Below, piece after piece: positions 51,170 to 60,319 of a stretch of 64,000 nt of DNA. The notes under the pieces were generated by a model. It was not told the DNA's origin. It ran no database searches and saw only the letters and a list, made by a program, of their open reading frames with translations. Every line of letters starts with the position of its first letter. The first letter of the stretch is position 1. Origin of the DNA: Frigoriglobus tundricola (GTDB lineage Bacteria > Planctomycetota > Planctomycetia > Gemmatales > Gemmataceae); assembly GCF_013128195.2 (NCBI RefSeq), contig NZ_CP053452.2:2232001-2296000 (forward strand), written 5' to 3'. Position numbers and translations under genes: made by a program.

Positions 51170-53305
51170 CTACGCCTCCACCACCGCCGCGTGTTTACCG
51201 CCGAGCGATTCCAGATACGCCCGGGTCGTATCGGGGTGGAAGCTCGGGTCGGTCGCTTCGATACTCAGGAAGAACCCGCCCTGCGTGCTGCGGTTGAACG
51301 TCGGGTGGCTGTCGATCGGGTGAAAGAACTTCGGCAGCCCGCACAGCCCGACCAGCGCGAACAGCGTAAAGAAGCCCGCGAACAGCACCGTCATCTCGAA
51401 GAAGATCGGCACGAACCCTTCCCACGACCGGTACTCCTTCCCGCCGACGATGGTCGGGTAGTAGTAGGCCATGAAGTAGAACTGCATCGTCGCCGCGGCC
51501 GTGAGCCCGGTGAGCGCGCCGGCCAGCGTGAACAGCGGCAGCCGGCTCCGCGTGCGGCCGATGGCCTCCTTCATCCCGTGGACGTAGAACGGGGTCCACG
51601 CGTCCACGTGCGTGTAGCCGACGGCGACGACCTTCTTCGCGGCGGCCAGCAGGTCCGAGCCGTTCGCGAACTCGGTCACCACGCCCCACGGCTTGCCCGT
51701 CCCGCCGGGCGTCGGGACGAACGGCGGCACCGCTTCCGGGGCCGGCTGGACCTCGGTCCGCGGCCGTGCCGGCAGACCGTACGAGGCGGCCAGCGCGTGA
51801 TCCGGGGTCGGGTACTGGCCGTCCTCGCCCTTCAGGTAATGGCCGTCCGGGTGGAACTCGGCCGGCGGGATCGGTGCGCCCGCGGCCTCTTCGCCCAGGT
51901 GGAAGCTGTGCGGGTTCGCCATCGGCAGCACGCCCTTCACCTCGGCGATGGCCACCATCGGCAGCACGCGGATGAACAGCAGCGTGAAGGTAAAGAACAA
52001 CCCGAAGTCGCCGATCATCTGGAGCCAGTCCACCCACGTCGGGTGGAACTGCCCCCACGAGCCGGGCAGGAAATCGTGGTGCAGCGACTGCACGATGATG
52101 ACGAACCGCTCGTACCACATGCCCACGTTCACGAACGTGACGACGAGCACCACGAACCACGGCGTCTGCCGGCACCACCGGATCCAGAACACCTGCGGGA
52201 TGAACAGGTTGCACGACATCATCACCCAGTAGGCCCAGGTGTAGTCGCCGTCGATCGCGCGGTTCTTGAACGTCTGCCACTCGTACGGGTTGCCGGAGAA
52301 CCACGCGATGAACAGTTCCATGCAGTACGCGTACCCGACGATGGTCCCCGTCGCGAGGATGAACTTGCACATCACGTCGATGTGCTTGATCGTGACGACG
52401 TTCTCCAGCTTGTACACGGCCCGCGCCGGGATCATGCACTGGAGCACCATCGCGAACCCGCCGAAGATCGCCCCCGCGACGAAGTACGGCGGGAAGATGG
52501 TGGTGTGCCACCCCGGGATGAGGGACGTGGCGAAGTCGAAGCTCACGACCGAGTGGACGCTCAGCACCAGCGGCGTGCTGAGGCCGGCGAGCATCAGGTA
52601 CGCGACCTCGTAGTGCCGCCAGTGACGGGTGCTGCCGCGCCACCCGAGCGAGAGGAACCCGAAGATCATCTGCCGGCTGCGGCCCTTGGCCCGGTCGCGG
52701 AGCGTGGCCAGGTCCGGGATCAGCCCGATGTACCAGAAGATCAGCGAGATCGAGAAGTACGTCGAAACGGCGAACAGGTCCCACAGGAGCGCGGAGCGGA
52801 AGTTCTGGAAAATGTGGTTCGCGTTCGGCAGCGGGAACATGAACCACGCGTACCAGAACCGCCCGACGTGGATGCCGGGGTACACGCCCGCACAGATCAC
52901 GGCGAAAATCGTCATCGCCTCGCTGAAGCGGTTGATCGACGTCCGCCACTTCTGCCGGAACAGGAACAGGATCGCGCTGATGAGCGTGCCGGCGTGGCCG
53001 ATGCCGATCCAGAACACGAAGTTCGTGATGTCGAACGCCCACGCCACCGGGACGTTACTGCCCCAGACGCCGACCCCGGTCGAGATGAGGTACGTCGCGG
53101 CGATGACGCCGCCGCTCAGCAGCGCGGCGGAGATGAGCAGCGCGGGCCACCACCAGTACGGCTGCGGCTTCTCAGTGATCTCGCTGATCTGCTGCGAGAC
53201 GGAGTCGTAGTCGGACGGCCCCCACACGAGCGGGATGCGCGGCAGCGGGTCCGGGAACTTCGGCCCGTGCGACGTGTCGTGGGTGTCGTGTGTGGTGGCC
53301 GTCAT
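51170..53305 (-). CDS. actC: Fused ActC-ActD (NrfD-type membrane subunit plus DUF3341)
   Basis: 711 residues. Residues ~1-470 are ten-helix ActC/NrfD with the expected motifs [39 protein letters not shown] and [20 protein letters not shown]; this domain binds quinol. After a Pro/His-rich linker, residues ~540-711 ([34 protein letters not shown], two helices, [20 protein letters not shown]) form the DUF3341 fold of ActD. In most ACIII operons these are two genes. It lies between actB and actE. Confidence 0.92.
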   Translation of the reverse strand: MTATTHDTHDTSHGPKFPDPLPRIPLVWGPSDYDSVSQQISEITEKPQPYWWWPALLISAALLSGGVIAATYLISTGVGVWGSNVPVAWAFDITNFVFWIGIGHAGTLISAILFLFRQKWRTSINRFSEAMTIFAVICAGVYPGIHVGRFWYAWFMFPLPNANHIFQNFRSALLWDLFAVSTYFSISLIFWYIGLIPDLATLRDRAKGRSRQMIFGFLSLGWRGSTRHWRHYEVAYLMLAGLSTPLVLSVHSVVSFDFATSLIPGWHTTIFPPYFVAGAIFGGFAMVLQCMIPARAVYKLENVVTIKHIDVMCKFILATGTIVGYAYCMELFIAWFSGNPYEWQTFKNRAIDGDYTWAYWVMMSCNLFIPQVFWIRWCRQTPWFVVLVVTFVNVGMWYERFVIIVQSLHHDFLPGSWGQFHPTWVDWLQMIGDFGLFFTFTLLFIRVLPMVAIAEVKGVLPMANPHSFHLGEEAAGAPIPPAEFHPDGHYLKGEDGQYPTPDHALAASYGLPARPRTEVQPAPEAVPPFVPTPGGTGKPWGVVTEFANGSDLLAAAKKVVAVGYTHVDAWTPFYVHGMKEAIGRTRSRLPLFTLAGALTGLTAAATMQFYFMAYYYPTIVGGKEYRSWEGFVPIFFEMTVLFAGFFTLFALVGLCGLPKFFHPIDSHPTFNRSTQGGFFLSIEATDPSFHPDTTRAYLESLGGKHAAVVEA

Positions 53306-53433
53306 CGTAAAAGTTCCGCACCCCTTGTAAGGTGGGACACGGCTCCGCGCCGTCCCACCGGCTTTCGGCTTTCGCCCTTATCGCACCGGCTCGCGGTGCG
53401 ACGAGCGAACAGTGTGGCCCGCGCGGACCGCAC

Positions 53434-56400
53434 TCACGCGAGTTCCGGATTGATGTTCCGCACCCGCGGCAGGTAGCTCGTCCGCGGCTTGGTGTTCAGT
53501 TCGCCGAGCAACAGGTACTCGCTCTCTTTCGCCTTCTGCTTGCTCACGGCGCTCTTCGGGTCGAGCGTGTTGCCGAAGGTGATGGCCTGCGTCGGGCACG
53601 CCGCCTGGCACGCGGTCACGATCACGCCGTCCGGCACGATCACGCGGCCCGCGGGATCGAGATCATAACCCGCCGCCTTCGGGTCGGCCGGCTTCGGGTA
53701 CGCCGTGGTCGCCTTGCCGTCCGGCCCCCAGGCGGCTTTCGCCGCGGCGACCTTGGCCCCGTACTTGCCGCGCTCGAGGCGCTGGACGCAGTACGTGCAC
53801 TTCTCCATCACGCCGCGCATCCGCACGGTGACGTCCGGGTTCTTCTGCATCTTCAGCGTTTCGGGCACGCCGTTGTCCGTGAGGCTGGCGCCGCCGCTGG
53901 CGAACGGCGTGGGCACGCGGAGCTCGTCCTGCTTCCGCTTGTTGAAGTCGAACCAGTTGAACCGCCGCATCTTGTACGGGCAGGCGTTCGAGCAGTACCG
54001 CGTGCCGATGCACCGGTTGTACACCTGCAGGTTCAGGCCCTCGGGGCTGTGAACGGCCGCGTTCACCGGGCACACCTGTTCGCACGGTGCGGCCTCGCAG
54101 TGGACGCACGCGACCGGTTGCGACACGATCCGCGGTTCCTCGCCGGCGGTCTGGCCGTCGGGGGACGAGAAGTAGCGGTCGATGCGGATCCAGTGCATCT
54201 CGCGGTTGCGCTTCACCTCGTGCTTGCCGACCACCGGGATGTTGTTCTCGGCCTGGCAGGCGATCATGCACGCCGAGCACCCGGTACACGCCGAGAGGTC
54301 GATCACCATGCCCCACTGGAACTGGCTGTCGAGCAGTTCCGGGCGCGCGAGGTCGAGCGGGAACCGCTCCTGCTTCTCCTTCGATGGCGCCTTGCCCTGT
54401 TGCGGGTTGCCGTAGCCGCCCTGGAACTCCTTCTTCAGCATCTCCGGGGAAATGTGCGCGCCGGGCAGGATGCCGATCTTCGGTCCGGAGTGCTCGTCCC
54501 CGTGCTTGTGGTCGTGGTCGTGGCCGTGCGAGTGCCCGCTGTGATCGCCCGCCCGCACCTCACGGATGATGTCGCGGCCCTCGGGGATGACGCCGTGTTC
54601 CTGCGTGGTAACGAGGTCGGCCTTGCCGCCGGTCTTCTTCAATTTCGCGCCGGTCGCGGTGTGCAGGGCGCGGACCGTGCGGAGCGGGAACACGTTCGTT
54701 CCGCCGCCCTGCGGGACGTGCGTGATGCGCATCTCGCCGTACTGGCCGAACGCGAGCGCGACGGAGGCGTCCGCCTGCCCCGGCAGCACGAACGCGGGCA
54801 CCGTGAGCGGCGTGTCGCCGACCCGGAGTTCCACCAGGTCGCCCTGTTTGATGCCGAACTCGCCCGCGGTCGCGGGGCTGATGACGGCGGCGTTGTCCCA
54901 GACGAGCTTCGTGATCGGGTCGGGCAGCTCCTGGAGCCACGGGTTCATCGCGTACCGGCCGTCGCCCAGGGCGTAGGACGGGTGGAAGGTGACCTCGAGC
55001 GCGTCTTTGGTCGGAGCGGCCACCGGGCGGACGGCGGCCAGCGCGGCCGCAACGCTCGCCGCGTTCACGGCCGCGGGCTTCGGCTTGCGGGCCTTCTCGT
55101 CGGGCTTCTCGAAACCGAGGGCTTTCGCCTTTTCCGCGTCGGCGGGGAAGAACCCGACCTGCTTGTAGCGGTTGAACGCGGCTTCGAACTTCGCGTCCGT
55201 CACCTCCGTTCCGCTGCGCTCGCCGAACGCCTTCCGCACGAACCCGTAAGCGGCCTTCTGCGCCGCGCTGTACGCGGCCACGGGCTTGCCGTCGGCACCG
55301 TTCGCCTGTGTGAGCAGGGTGAGCACTTCGAGGACCGTGCGCCCGCCCCGCGCGGGCGGCGCCGCGTCGTCGGTGCCGCTCTTACCGCTGTTGAGCGGGG
55401 CGATGAGCGGCTGCACGCAGCACAGCGAGCCGTCGGAGGCTTCGGTGTCGCCCCAGCCTTCCAGGGGGTGAGCGAGCGGCAGGTGCCAGTCGGACTTTTC
55501 GGAGGTGTGGTCGTGGAACACGCCGAGGCGGATCTTCTTCACGACCTTTTGCAGTTCGTCCGCGAAGCGCAGGTCGGTTGGGGCGTTGAACACCGGGTTG
55601 CCGCCGACGACCAGCAGCGTGTTCACTTTCCCCGCGGCCATGTCCGCGACGAGTTCTTTCAGACTCTTATCGAGCACCTCGGCCGGCGGGTCGCGGAACT
55701 CGGCCGTGCCCGCGGCGTAGTTCCCGAGCGCGTCGTTGACGGCGTGCGCCAGCGCGTGAACCCAAGCCGGTTGGCGCGGGCCGACGACAACGAGCCCCTT
55801 GCCGGCGTGGCCCGCGAAATCTTTGGCGACCGCCTTCGCCCACTGTTCTGCGACGGCGGGCGCGCCGGGCAGCGCGGCGGGAATCGCGTCGGCCTTCTTG
55901 AGCTTGGCCCCGTGTGCCGCCTTGAGTTCTCGCGCGACCGCGACGAGGAGGAACCCGATCTGCGACGCCGGCAGCCGCAACCGGTGATCGGCCATCGTGC
56001 CCGTGACCGTGTACGTCGATTCCACGACGTACAAGCGGTTCATGTGGTGTTCGTCCTTCCGCTTCGCCGCGAAGGCGCGCGAGTGGTACACGCCGTCGGC
56101 GTCGGCGCCCAGGAAATCGCTGTCGAGAGCGAGAACCCGCTCCGCCTTGTCGAACCGGTACCGGGCCACCAGCTTTGCGCCGAACGCGATCTCCGCGCCC
56201 TTGAGAGCTTCGCTCGTGTCGATGGCCTCGTAGCTGTGCCACGAGGCGTCCGGCAGCTTCTCCTTGAGCGCTTCGCGGAGCGCCCGCACCGCGGGCGCGG
56301 GCGCCTGCTCGGTGAGGACGTAGAAGCCCTTGCCCTTGTCCTTCGCGAGCTTCTCCGCCTCGCCCCGCGCGAACCGGTCGAAGTCTTCCCACTTGCGCGC

Positions 56401-56913
56401 GGTCCGCCCCTCCATCACGCCGGGGTACTGCTCCGACATCACGCGGTCGGGGCTGTACAGGTCGAGCACGGAGGCCTGGGCCTGCGCGTCGGTGCTGCCG
56501 AGGCTGCACGGGTGCTGCGGGTTGCCTTCGATCTTCGTCGGGCGCCCGTCGTGGCTCTCGACGAGAACCGGGAGGGCACCGCCGGCGCGCGGCAGGCTCG
56601 TGGCAAAGAACGTGGGCTTGCCGGGGACGACGTGGCCGACCTGCTCGTCCGGCACGGCCGAGAACGGGAGGATCTGCATGTCCGGGCGGCGGCACCCGGC
56701 AAGGCCCGCGAGGCCGAGCGCCGCGGCCGACAGCGCGAGGAACTTGCGGCGGTTCAGGCCCGCGGCCTCGGGGTCGTCGTCCACCGGCACCGCCTCGCCG
56801 AGCGATTCGTACACGTTCGCGAAGCCGGGGAACTCCTCCGACGCGAACGCCCGGAACTCCGGCGTGTCGGCCAGTTGTTCGAGGCTGCGGTAGTAGTTCG
56901 AGTGCTGGTCCAT
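53434..56913 (-). CDS. actB: Alternative complex III large iron-sulfur subunit ActB
   Basis: 1159 residues from ATG 56913. A Tat-type signal (LNRRKFLALSAAALGLAGLAG) with a lipobox Cys. Residues ~100-780 form the molybdopterin-oxidoreductase-like half (without a Mo cofactor in this complex); residues ~830-1150 a four-cluster ferredoxin half with CTGCSACMIACQAEN, CVHCEAAPCEQVCP, YCSNACPYK, CTYCVQR and CQAACP. Between them is a His-rich stretch (HSGHSHGHDHDHKHGDEH, about residue 792-809). Passes electrons from quinol at ActC to heme subunits. Second gene of the operon. Confidence 0.95.
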   Translation of the reverse strand: MDQHSNYYRSLEQLADTPEFRAFASEEFPGFANVYESLGEAVPVDDDPEAAGLNRRKFLALSAAALGLAGLAGCRRPDMQILPFSAVPDEQVGHVVPGKPTFFATSLPRAGGALPVLVESHDGRPTKIEGNPQHPCSLGSTDAQAQASVLDLYSPDRVMSEQYPGVMEGRTARKWEDFDRFARGEAEKLAKDKGKGFYVLTEQAPAPAVRALREALKEKLPDASWHSYEAIDTSEALKGAEIAFGAKLVARYRFDKAERVLALDSDFLGADADGVYHSRAFAAKRKDEHHMNRLYVVESTYTVTGTMADHRLRLPASQIGFLLVAVARELKAAHGAKLKKADAIPAALPGAPAVAEQWAKAVAKDFAGHAGKGLVVVGPRQPAWVHALAHAVNDALGNYAAGTAEFRDPPAEVLDKSLKELVADMAAGKVNTLLVVGGNPVFNAPTDLRFADELQKVVKKIRLGVFHDHTSEKSDWHLPLAHPLEGWGDTEASDGSLCCVQPLIAPLNSGKSGTDDAAPPARGGRTVLEVLTLLTQANGADGKPVAAYSAAQKAAYGFVRKAFGERSGTEVTDAKFEAAFNRYKQVGFFPADAEKAKALGFEKPDEKARKPKPAAVNAASVAAALAAVRPVAAPTKDALEVTFHPSYALGDGRYAMNPWLQELPDPITKLVWDNAAVISPATAGEFGIKQGDLVELRVGDTPLTVPAFVLPGQADASVALAFGQYGEMRITHVPQGGGTNVFPLRTVRALHTATGAKLKKTGGKADLVTTQEHGVIPEGRDIIREVRAGDHSGHSHGHDHDHKHGDEHSGPKIGILPGAHISPEMLKKEFQGGYGNPQQGKAPSKEKQERFPLDLARPELLDSQFQWGMVIDLSACTGCSACMIACQAENNIPVVGKHEVKRNREMHWIRIDRYFSSPDGQTAGEEPRIVSQPVACVHCEAAPCEQVCPVNAAVHSPEGLNLQVYNRCIGTRYCSNACPYKMRRFNWFDFNKRKQDELRVPTPFASGGASLTDNGVPETLKMQKNPDVTVRMRGVMEKCTYCVQRLERGKYGAKVAAAKAAWGPDGKATTAYPKPADPKAAGYDLDPAGRVIVPDGVIVTACQAACPTQAITFGNTLDPKSAVSKQKAKESEYLLLGELNTKPRTSYLPRVRNINPELA

Positions 56914-56981
56914 ATCGGTCGCTCGCGACTGGGTGTGCTCGGTGCGGGTCCGCGCCGCCCGCACGGGTGGCGGCGCCAGCG

Positions 56982-57647
56982 TCACCTGTGGCACCCCTGA
57001 CAGTTCATCGGTGCGTTCACGAGCAGATCCTTCTGGATGCCGGCGCCGATCTCGGCCGCGGACTTGCCCTCGGACGGCTTCCACTTTAGGTTGGTCACTT
57101 CGCTCAGGGGCCGCAGGGCACTTTGCGGGTCGTTGTGGCACTTCAGGCACCAGCCCATCGTGAGCGCCTGGTCGTGCCAGACCACCTTCATCTCGTTCAC
57201 CTGGCCGTGGCACGACACGCACGACACGCCCTTGTTCACGTGAACGGAGTGGTTGAAGTACGCGTACTCGGGCAGCTTGTGAACGCGCTTCCATTCGACC
57301 GGCTTGCCCGTGTCGTAACTGGCCCGCACCGGGGCGAGCAGCGAGCTGGCCCCCTTCACGTTCGCCATCTTCGGGTTGTGGCAGTTCATGCACACCTGCG
57401 AGTTCGGCACGCTGGCGTGCGGCGACTCGAACACCGACTGGTGGCAGTACGCGCAGTCCATGCCCAGGTTGCCGGCGTGCAACTGGTGCGAGAACGGCAC
57501 CGGCTGTTCGGGTTGGTACCCGACGCGGGTGTAGCTCGGAAGGGCGTAGTAGTACCACCCGACGGCGACGAGGCCGACCGCGGCCACCAGCCCGACGCCG
57601 GCCTGGCGAACGTACCCGTCGAGTGACCGCGAAAAGATCGCCGGCAC
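56982..57647 (-). CDS. actA: Alternative complex III penta-heme cytochrome c ActA
   Basis: 221 residues: one N-terminal helix (AGVGLVAAVGLVAVGWYYYA) and five CxxCH sites, CAYCH, CMNCH, CVSCH, CLKCH and CQGCH. The first heme sequence FSHQLHAGNLGMDCAYCH is typical of ActA. It is first in the operon and takes electrons from ActB. The CRP-like site lies about 85 bases upstream. Confidence 0.95.
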   Translation of the reverse strand: MPAIFSRSLDGYVRQAGVGLVAAVGLVAVGWYYYALPSYTRVGYQPEQPVPFSHQLHAGNLGMDCAYCHQSVFESPHASVPNSQVCMNCHNPKMANVKGASSLLAPVRASYDTGKPVEWKRVHKLPEYAYFNHSVHVNKGVSCVSCHGQVNEMKVVWHDQALTMGWCLKCHNDPQSALRPLSEVTNLKWKPSEGKSAAEIGAGIQKDLLVNAPMNCQGCHR

Positions 57648-57729
57648 GCTCGCGCCCCCACTAAGCGCACGACCCGGAGCGGCAAATAACCGCTTCGAAA
57701 TCGCGTCGAATCGACCCTAAACGTGACTT

Positions 57730-57745
57730 TGTGAAACTTTTCACA
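57730..57745 (-). promoter_or_regulatory. CRP/FNR-family type operator upstream of the act operon
   Basis: TGTGA-AACTTT-TCACA is a perfect match to the CRP half-sites with the six-base spacer, and an extra flanking T/A pair extends it to TTGTGA...TCACAA. It lies 83 bases upstream of actA in the 172-base gap after the aldo/keto reductase, well placed for activation of the respiratory operon. Whether this organism's CRP-family protein uses this site is not known. Confidence 0.6.
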
Positions 57746-57819
57746 AGCTTAACGTTATGTTATGAACCGTGGCCGGTCTCCGGCAACAACTGGTCGTTGC
57801 AAAAAATCGCAGTCGAGCG

Positions 57820-58806
57820 TTAGTCCGGTCCGCGAACCGCGGGTTTTACGACAGTAGCGAAAAATTCGCGCAGCTTCGCGTGCGTCTCGGCCGGCAGCGC
57901 CGGCAAGTCGCTCGCGGCGGCGTTCGCCTCGGCCTGGGTGCGGTTCCGCGCGCCGGGAATGATCGTTGTGACGGCCGGGTGATCGAGGCACCAGCGCAGC
58001 GCGAGTTGCGGAAGTGTGTACCCCGCGGGCACGAGCGGTCTGAGCTTTTCGACCATCCCCAAGCCGACCTCGAAGCCCAGGCCGGCGAACGTTTCGCCGA
58101 CGTTGAACCTCTCGCCGTTGCGGTTGATGGTGCGGTGGTCGTTCGGGCCGAACGTGCTGGTCGGCGTGTACGTTCCCGCGAGCAGCCCCGATGCGAGCGG
58201 CAGCCGGACGATGATCGCCACGCCCCGCTTCGCGCAGCGGTCGAGTAGCCCGCTCACCGCGGGCGTCTGGCGGAAGATGTTGAAGATGATTTGCAGCGCG
58301 GCGCAGCCCTCGTGCTTCAGGCACTCCTCGGCTTCGGCGACGGATTCGACGCTCGCCCCGAACCGGGCGATTTTGCCTTCCGTCTGGAGCGCGGCAACGG
58401 TGTCCCACACCTCGGCGCGCGTGAGCTGCTCCATTGGCAGGCAGTGCAGTTGCGTGAGGTCGAGCCGGTCGATGCCGAGGCGCCGGAGCGAGTTCTCGGT
58501 GTGCGCGCGGATCGTCTGCGGGTCGAAATTACCGGGCCAGCCGGGGCGCGGGAACCGGCCGAACTTCGAGGCGATGAAGAAGTGCCCGCGGTCGTGTTCC
58601 TTCAGGAACCGGCCGATCAGTTCCTCGCTCCGACCGGCACCGTACACGTCGGCGGTGTCGAGGAAGGTGACGCCCGCTTCGGCCGACGCGCGGAGCACGT
58701 CGAGCGCGTCGGTGTCGGGCACGTCGCCCCACTGGTCGCCGCCGATCTGCCAGCAGCCCAGCCCGACCTCGGACACGGCGGACCCGCCGAACGTGCGGTG
58801 CTTCAT
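57820..58806 (-). CDS. Aldo/keto reductase
   Basis: 328 residues. The catalytic tetrad can be placed: Asp and Tyr in FLDTADVYGAGRSEELIG, Lys in FIASKFG, and His in LDLTQLHCLPM. It should reduce carbonyls (or oxidise alcohols) with NADPH. The phosphate-binding end (PGARNRTQAEANAAA) is as in the YajO/Tas type. Lies upstream of actA but is separated by 172 bases including an operator, so it is probably not in the operon. Confidence 0.92.
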   Translation of the reverse strand: MKHRTFGGSAVSEVGLGCWQIGGDQWGDVPDTDALDVLRASAEAGVTFLDTADVYGAGRSEELIGRFLKEHDRGHFFIASKFGRFPRPGWPGNFDPQTIRAHTENSLRRLGIDRLDLTQLHCLPMEQLTRAEVWDTVAALQTEGKIARFGASVESVAEAEECLKHEGCAALQIIFNIFRQTPAVSGLLDRCAKRGVAIIVRLPLASGLLAGTYTPTSTFGPNDHRTINRNGERFNVGETFAGLGFEVGLGMVEKLRPLVPAGYTLPQLALRWCLDHPAVTTIIPGARNRTQAEANAAASDLPALPAETHAKLREFFATVVKPAVRGPD

Positions 58807-58887
58807 GGTGTCAGCTCCGGGCGAACGGCCGGCGCGGACCGGCCGTTGAGACCTCAGCGGGGAATGGCAGTGCGTACCGGCCGCCGG

Positions 58888-58995
58888 TTACGGCTTTCCG
58901 AGGAACCCGTACAGCAGGAACGGCGTCGCGATGATGATCGGGATGCCGAAGATGGTGAACAGGATGAACGCCGCGTGCTTTGCGTACTTGGACAT
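58888..58995 (-). CDS. 35-residue single-helix membrane peptide
   Basis: A short but well-formed gene: AGGAG 7 bases before ATG 58995, then MSKYAKHAAFILFTIFGIPI, IIATPFLLYGFLGKP and TAA. It is one hydrophobic helix flanked by Lys. It lies between the Uma2 gene (divergent) and the aldo/keto reductase, 80 bases upstream of the latter. No family recognised. Confidence 0.6.
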   Translation of the reverse strand: MSKYAKHAAFILFTIFGIPIIIATPFLLYGFLGKP

Positions 58996-59136
58996 TTCGT
59001 GGCTCCTGTGCGTTGCTCACTACGTTAGGGAATCGGCCCCGGCGCGGCTCCGAACGCATGTCGGAACGGGCCGCCGCAGTTCCATGCGGCTCCGGAGAAC
59101 TGCTAAAATGCGGTCGCACTTCGGGGGGCACACACG

Positions 59137-59691
59137 ATGACCGACAACGCGATCCCGGCCGTAACCGAGCCGGAAGACCTGCTCCGGATGCCGGACGGCA
59201 ACCACTACGAGCTGATCGACGGCCGACCCAGGGAGAAGCCGATGGGGGCGGAATCGGACGAGATCGGCGGGTTGTTGCTCACCCGGTTCAACAACTTCAT
59301 CCGTCCGGGGAAGCTGGGGCGCGCGTACCCGTCGCAAACCGGCTTCCAGTGCTTCCCCACAAAGCCCAAACAAGTGCGGATGCCGGACACCGCGTTCGTG
59401 TCCGCCGGTCGGCTCCCGAACGATCGCTCGCCCGAGGGGTACATCCTGGTCGCGCCGGACATCGCCGTGGAAGTGGTGTCTCCGAACGAGAGCTATGAAG
59501 AGGTGGAGGCCAAAGTGGCCGAATATCGCTCGGCGGGTGTGAAGTTGATCTGGATCATCAGTCCGAAGTCGCGGACCGTGCTGATCCGTCGGCTCGACGG
59601 CACCTGTGCCGAAGTGGCCGAAACCGGCGCCATCTCTGGCGAAAACGTGCTGCCGGGGTTCACGTGCCCGGTCGCGGAACTGTTCGTTTGA
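59137..59691 (+). CDS. Uma2 family endonuclease-like protein (DUF820)
   Basis: 184 residues. PD-(D/E)XK-type residues appear in MPDTAFVSAGR, PDIAVEVVSPNES and the following YEEVEAKVAEYRSAGVKLIW (helix with conserved Glu and Tyr), as in the Uma2/DUF820 family. N-terminus LLRMPDGNHYELIDG is typical. These are abundant in Cyanobacteria and Planctomycetota; substrate unknown. Confidence 0.9.
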   Translation: MTDNAIPAVTEPEDLLRMPDGNHYELIDGRPREKPMGAESDEIGGLLLTRFNNFIRPGKLGRAYPSQTGFQCFPTKPKQVRMPDTAFVSAGRLPNDRSPEGYILVAPDIAVEVVSPNESYEEVEAKVAEYRSAGVKLIWIISPKSRTVLIRRLDGTCAEVAETGAISGENVLPGFTCPVAELFV

Positions 59692-59738
59692 CGGACCGGC
59701 TTCATCTCGAGCACGCTTCGACCGAGTCGTGGCACCTC

Positions 59739-59778
59739 GGGTTGCGAAGGTGTTACGGGGGTAACACCTTCGCAACCC
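59739..59778. terminator. 18-base hairpin between convergent Uma2 and HAD genes
   Basis: gggttgcgaaggtgttac-gggg-gtaacaccttcgcaaccc is a perfect stem. A shortened copy of the same core (tgttacgggggtaaca) is at 59825-59840. Together they fill the 167-base gap between the ends of two convergent genes and could end transcription from both sides. Confidence 0.6.
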
Positions 59779-59858
59779 CAACCGGTCCACTGTTTACAAG
59801 ATCCCATCGGTGGCTGGGGCCGAGTGTTACGGGGGTAACAGCATCGCCCCCAAGGTTG

Positions 59859-60293
59859 TCAGATGGGACTCACCCCGAGCCTTTCGAGCAGCACTTGCTG
59901 AACGCGTAACAGTTCGCGGTCGGGACCGCCGTCCCACGGCGCGATCGCGACCCACTGGTCGCGCTGCCCCGGCCGAACCCAACCCCCATCGTCATCGACC
60001 AGCAGCACGTCTTCCGGCACCGCGTCGGCGATGAACCCCAGATCCTTGTATTCGCCGGTCCACGTGACGCACTTCAAGGGCGCCAGGAGTTCCGCGGGTA
60101 CTTGCCCGCGGTCAACGAGTTGATCCAGCGCGCTCTGCGCATCGGCTTCTTCCACCGTGGTGAACAGCACGACGCGCTCGAACCGGTCGTGGCAGAACGC
60201 GAGAAACTTCACGAGACCGGGGCGCGGGGCCACGCTGTTGGCGTCGGAAATCAGCGTCCGTTCGAGGTCGAGTGCGAGAACACGCAGTGGCAA
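59859..60293 (-). CDS. HAD-like phosphatase-type protein (TTG start)
   Basis: 144 residues if started at TTG 60293, preceded by GGGGGGA. Motif I is LALDLERTLIS, in which the second Asp of DxDxT is replaced by Glu. Motif II-like LFTTVEEAD and the terminal LLVDDDGGWV (DD) fit a HAD fold. The Glu substitution and short length make phosphatase activity uncertain. An upstream frame runs to 60686 but has no homology, so I reject it. Confidence 0.6.
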   Translation of the reverse strand: MPLRVLALDLERTLISDANSVAPRPGLVKFLAFCHDRFERVVLFTTVEEADAQSALDQLVDRGQVPAELLAPLKCVTWTGEYKDLGFIADAVPEDVLLVDDDGGWVRPGQRDQWVAIAPWDGGPDRELLRVQQVLLERLGVSPI

Positions 60294-60319
60294 AATTCGT
60301 CCCCCCGCCCGTTTATCGG

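Noticed and set aside
53332..57000. A 1222-codon plus-strand open frame
   Set aside because: It is a shadow of actB, whose iron-sulfur motifs are unmistakable.
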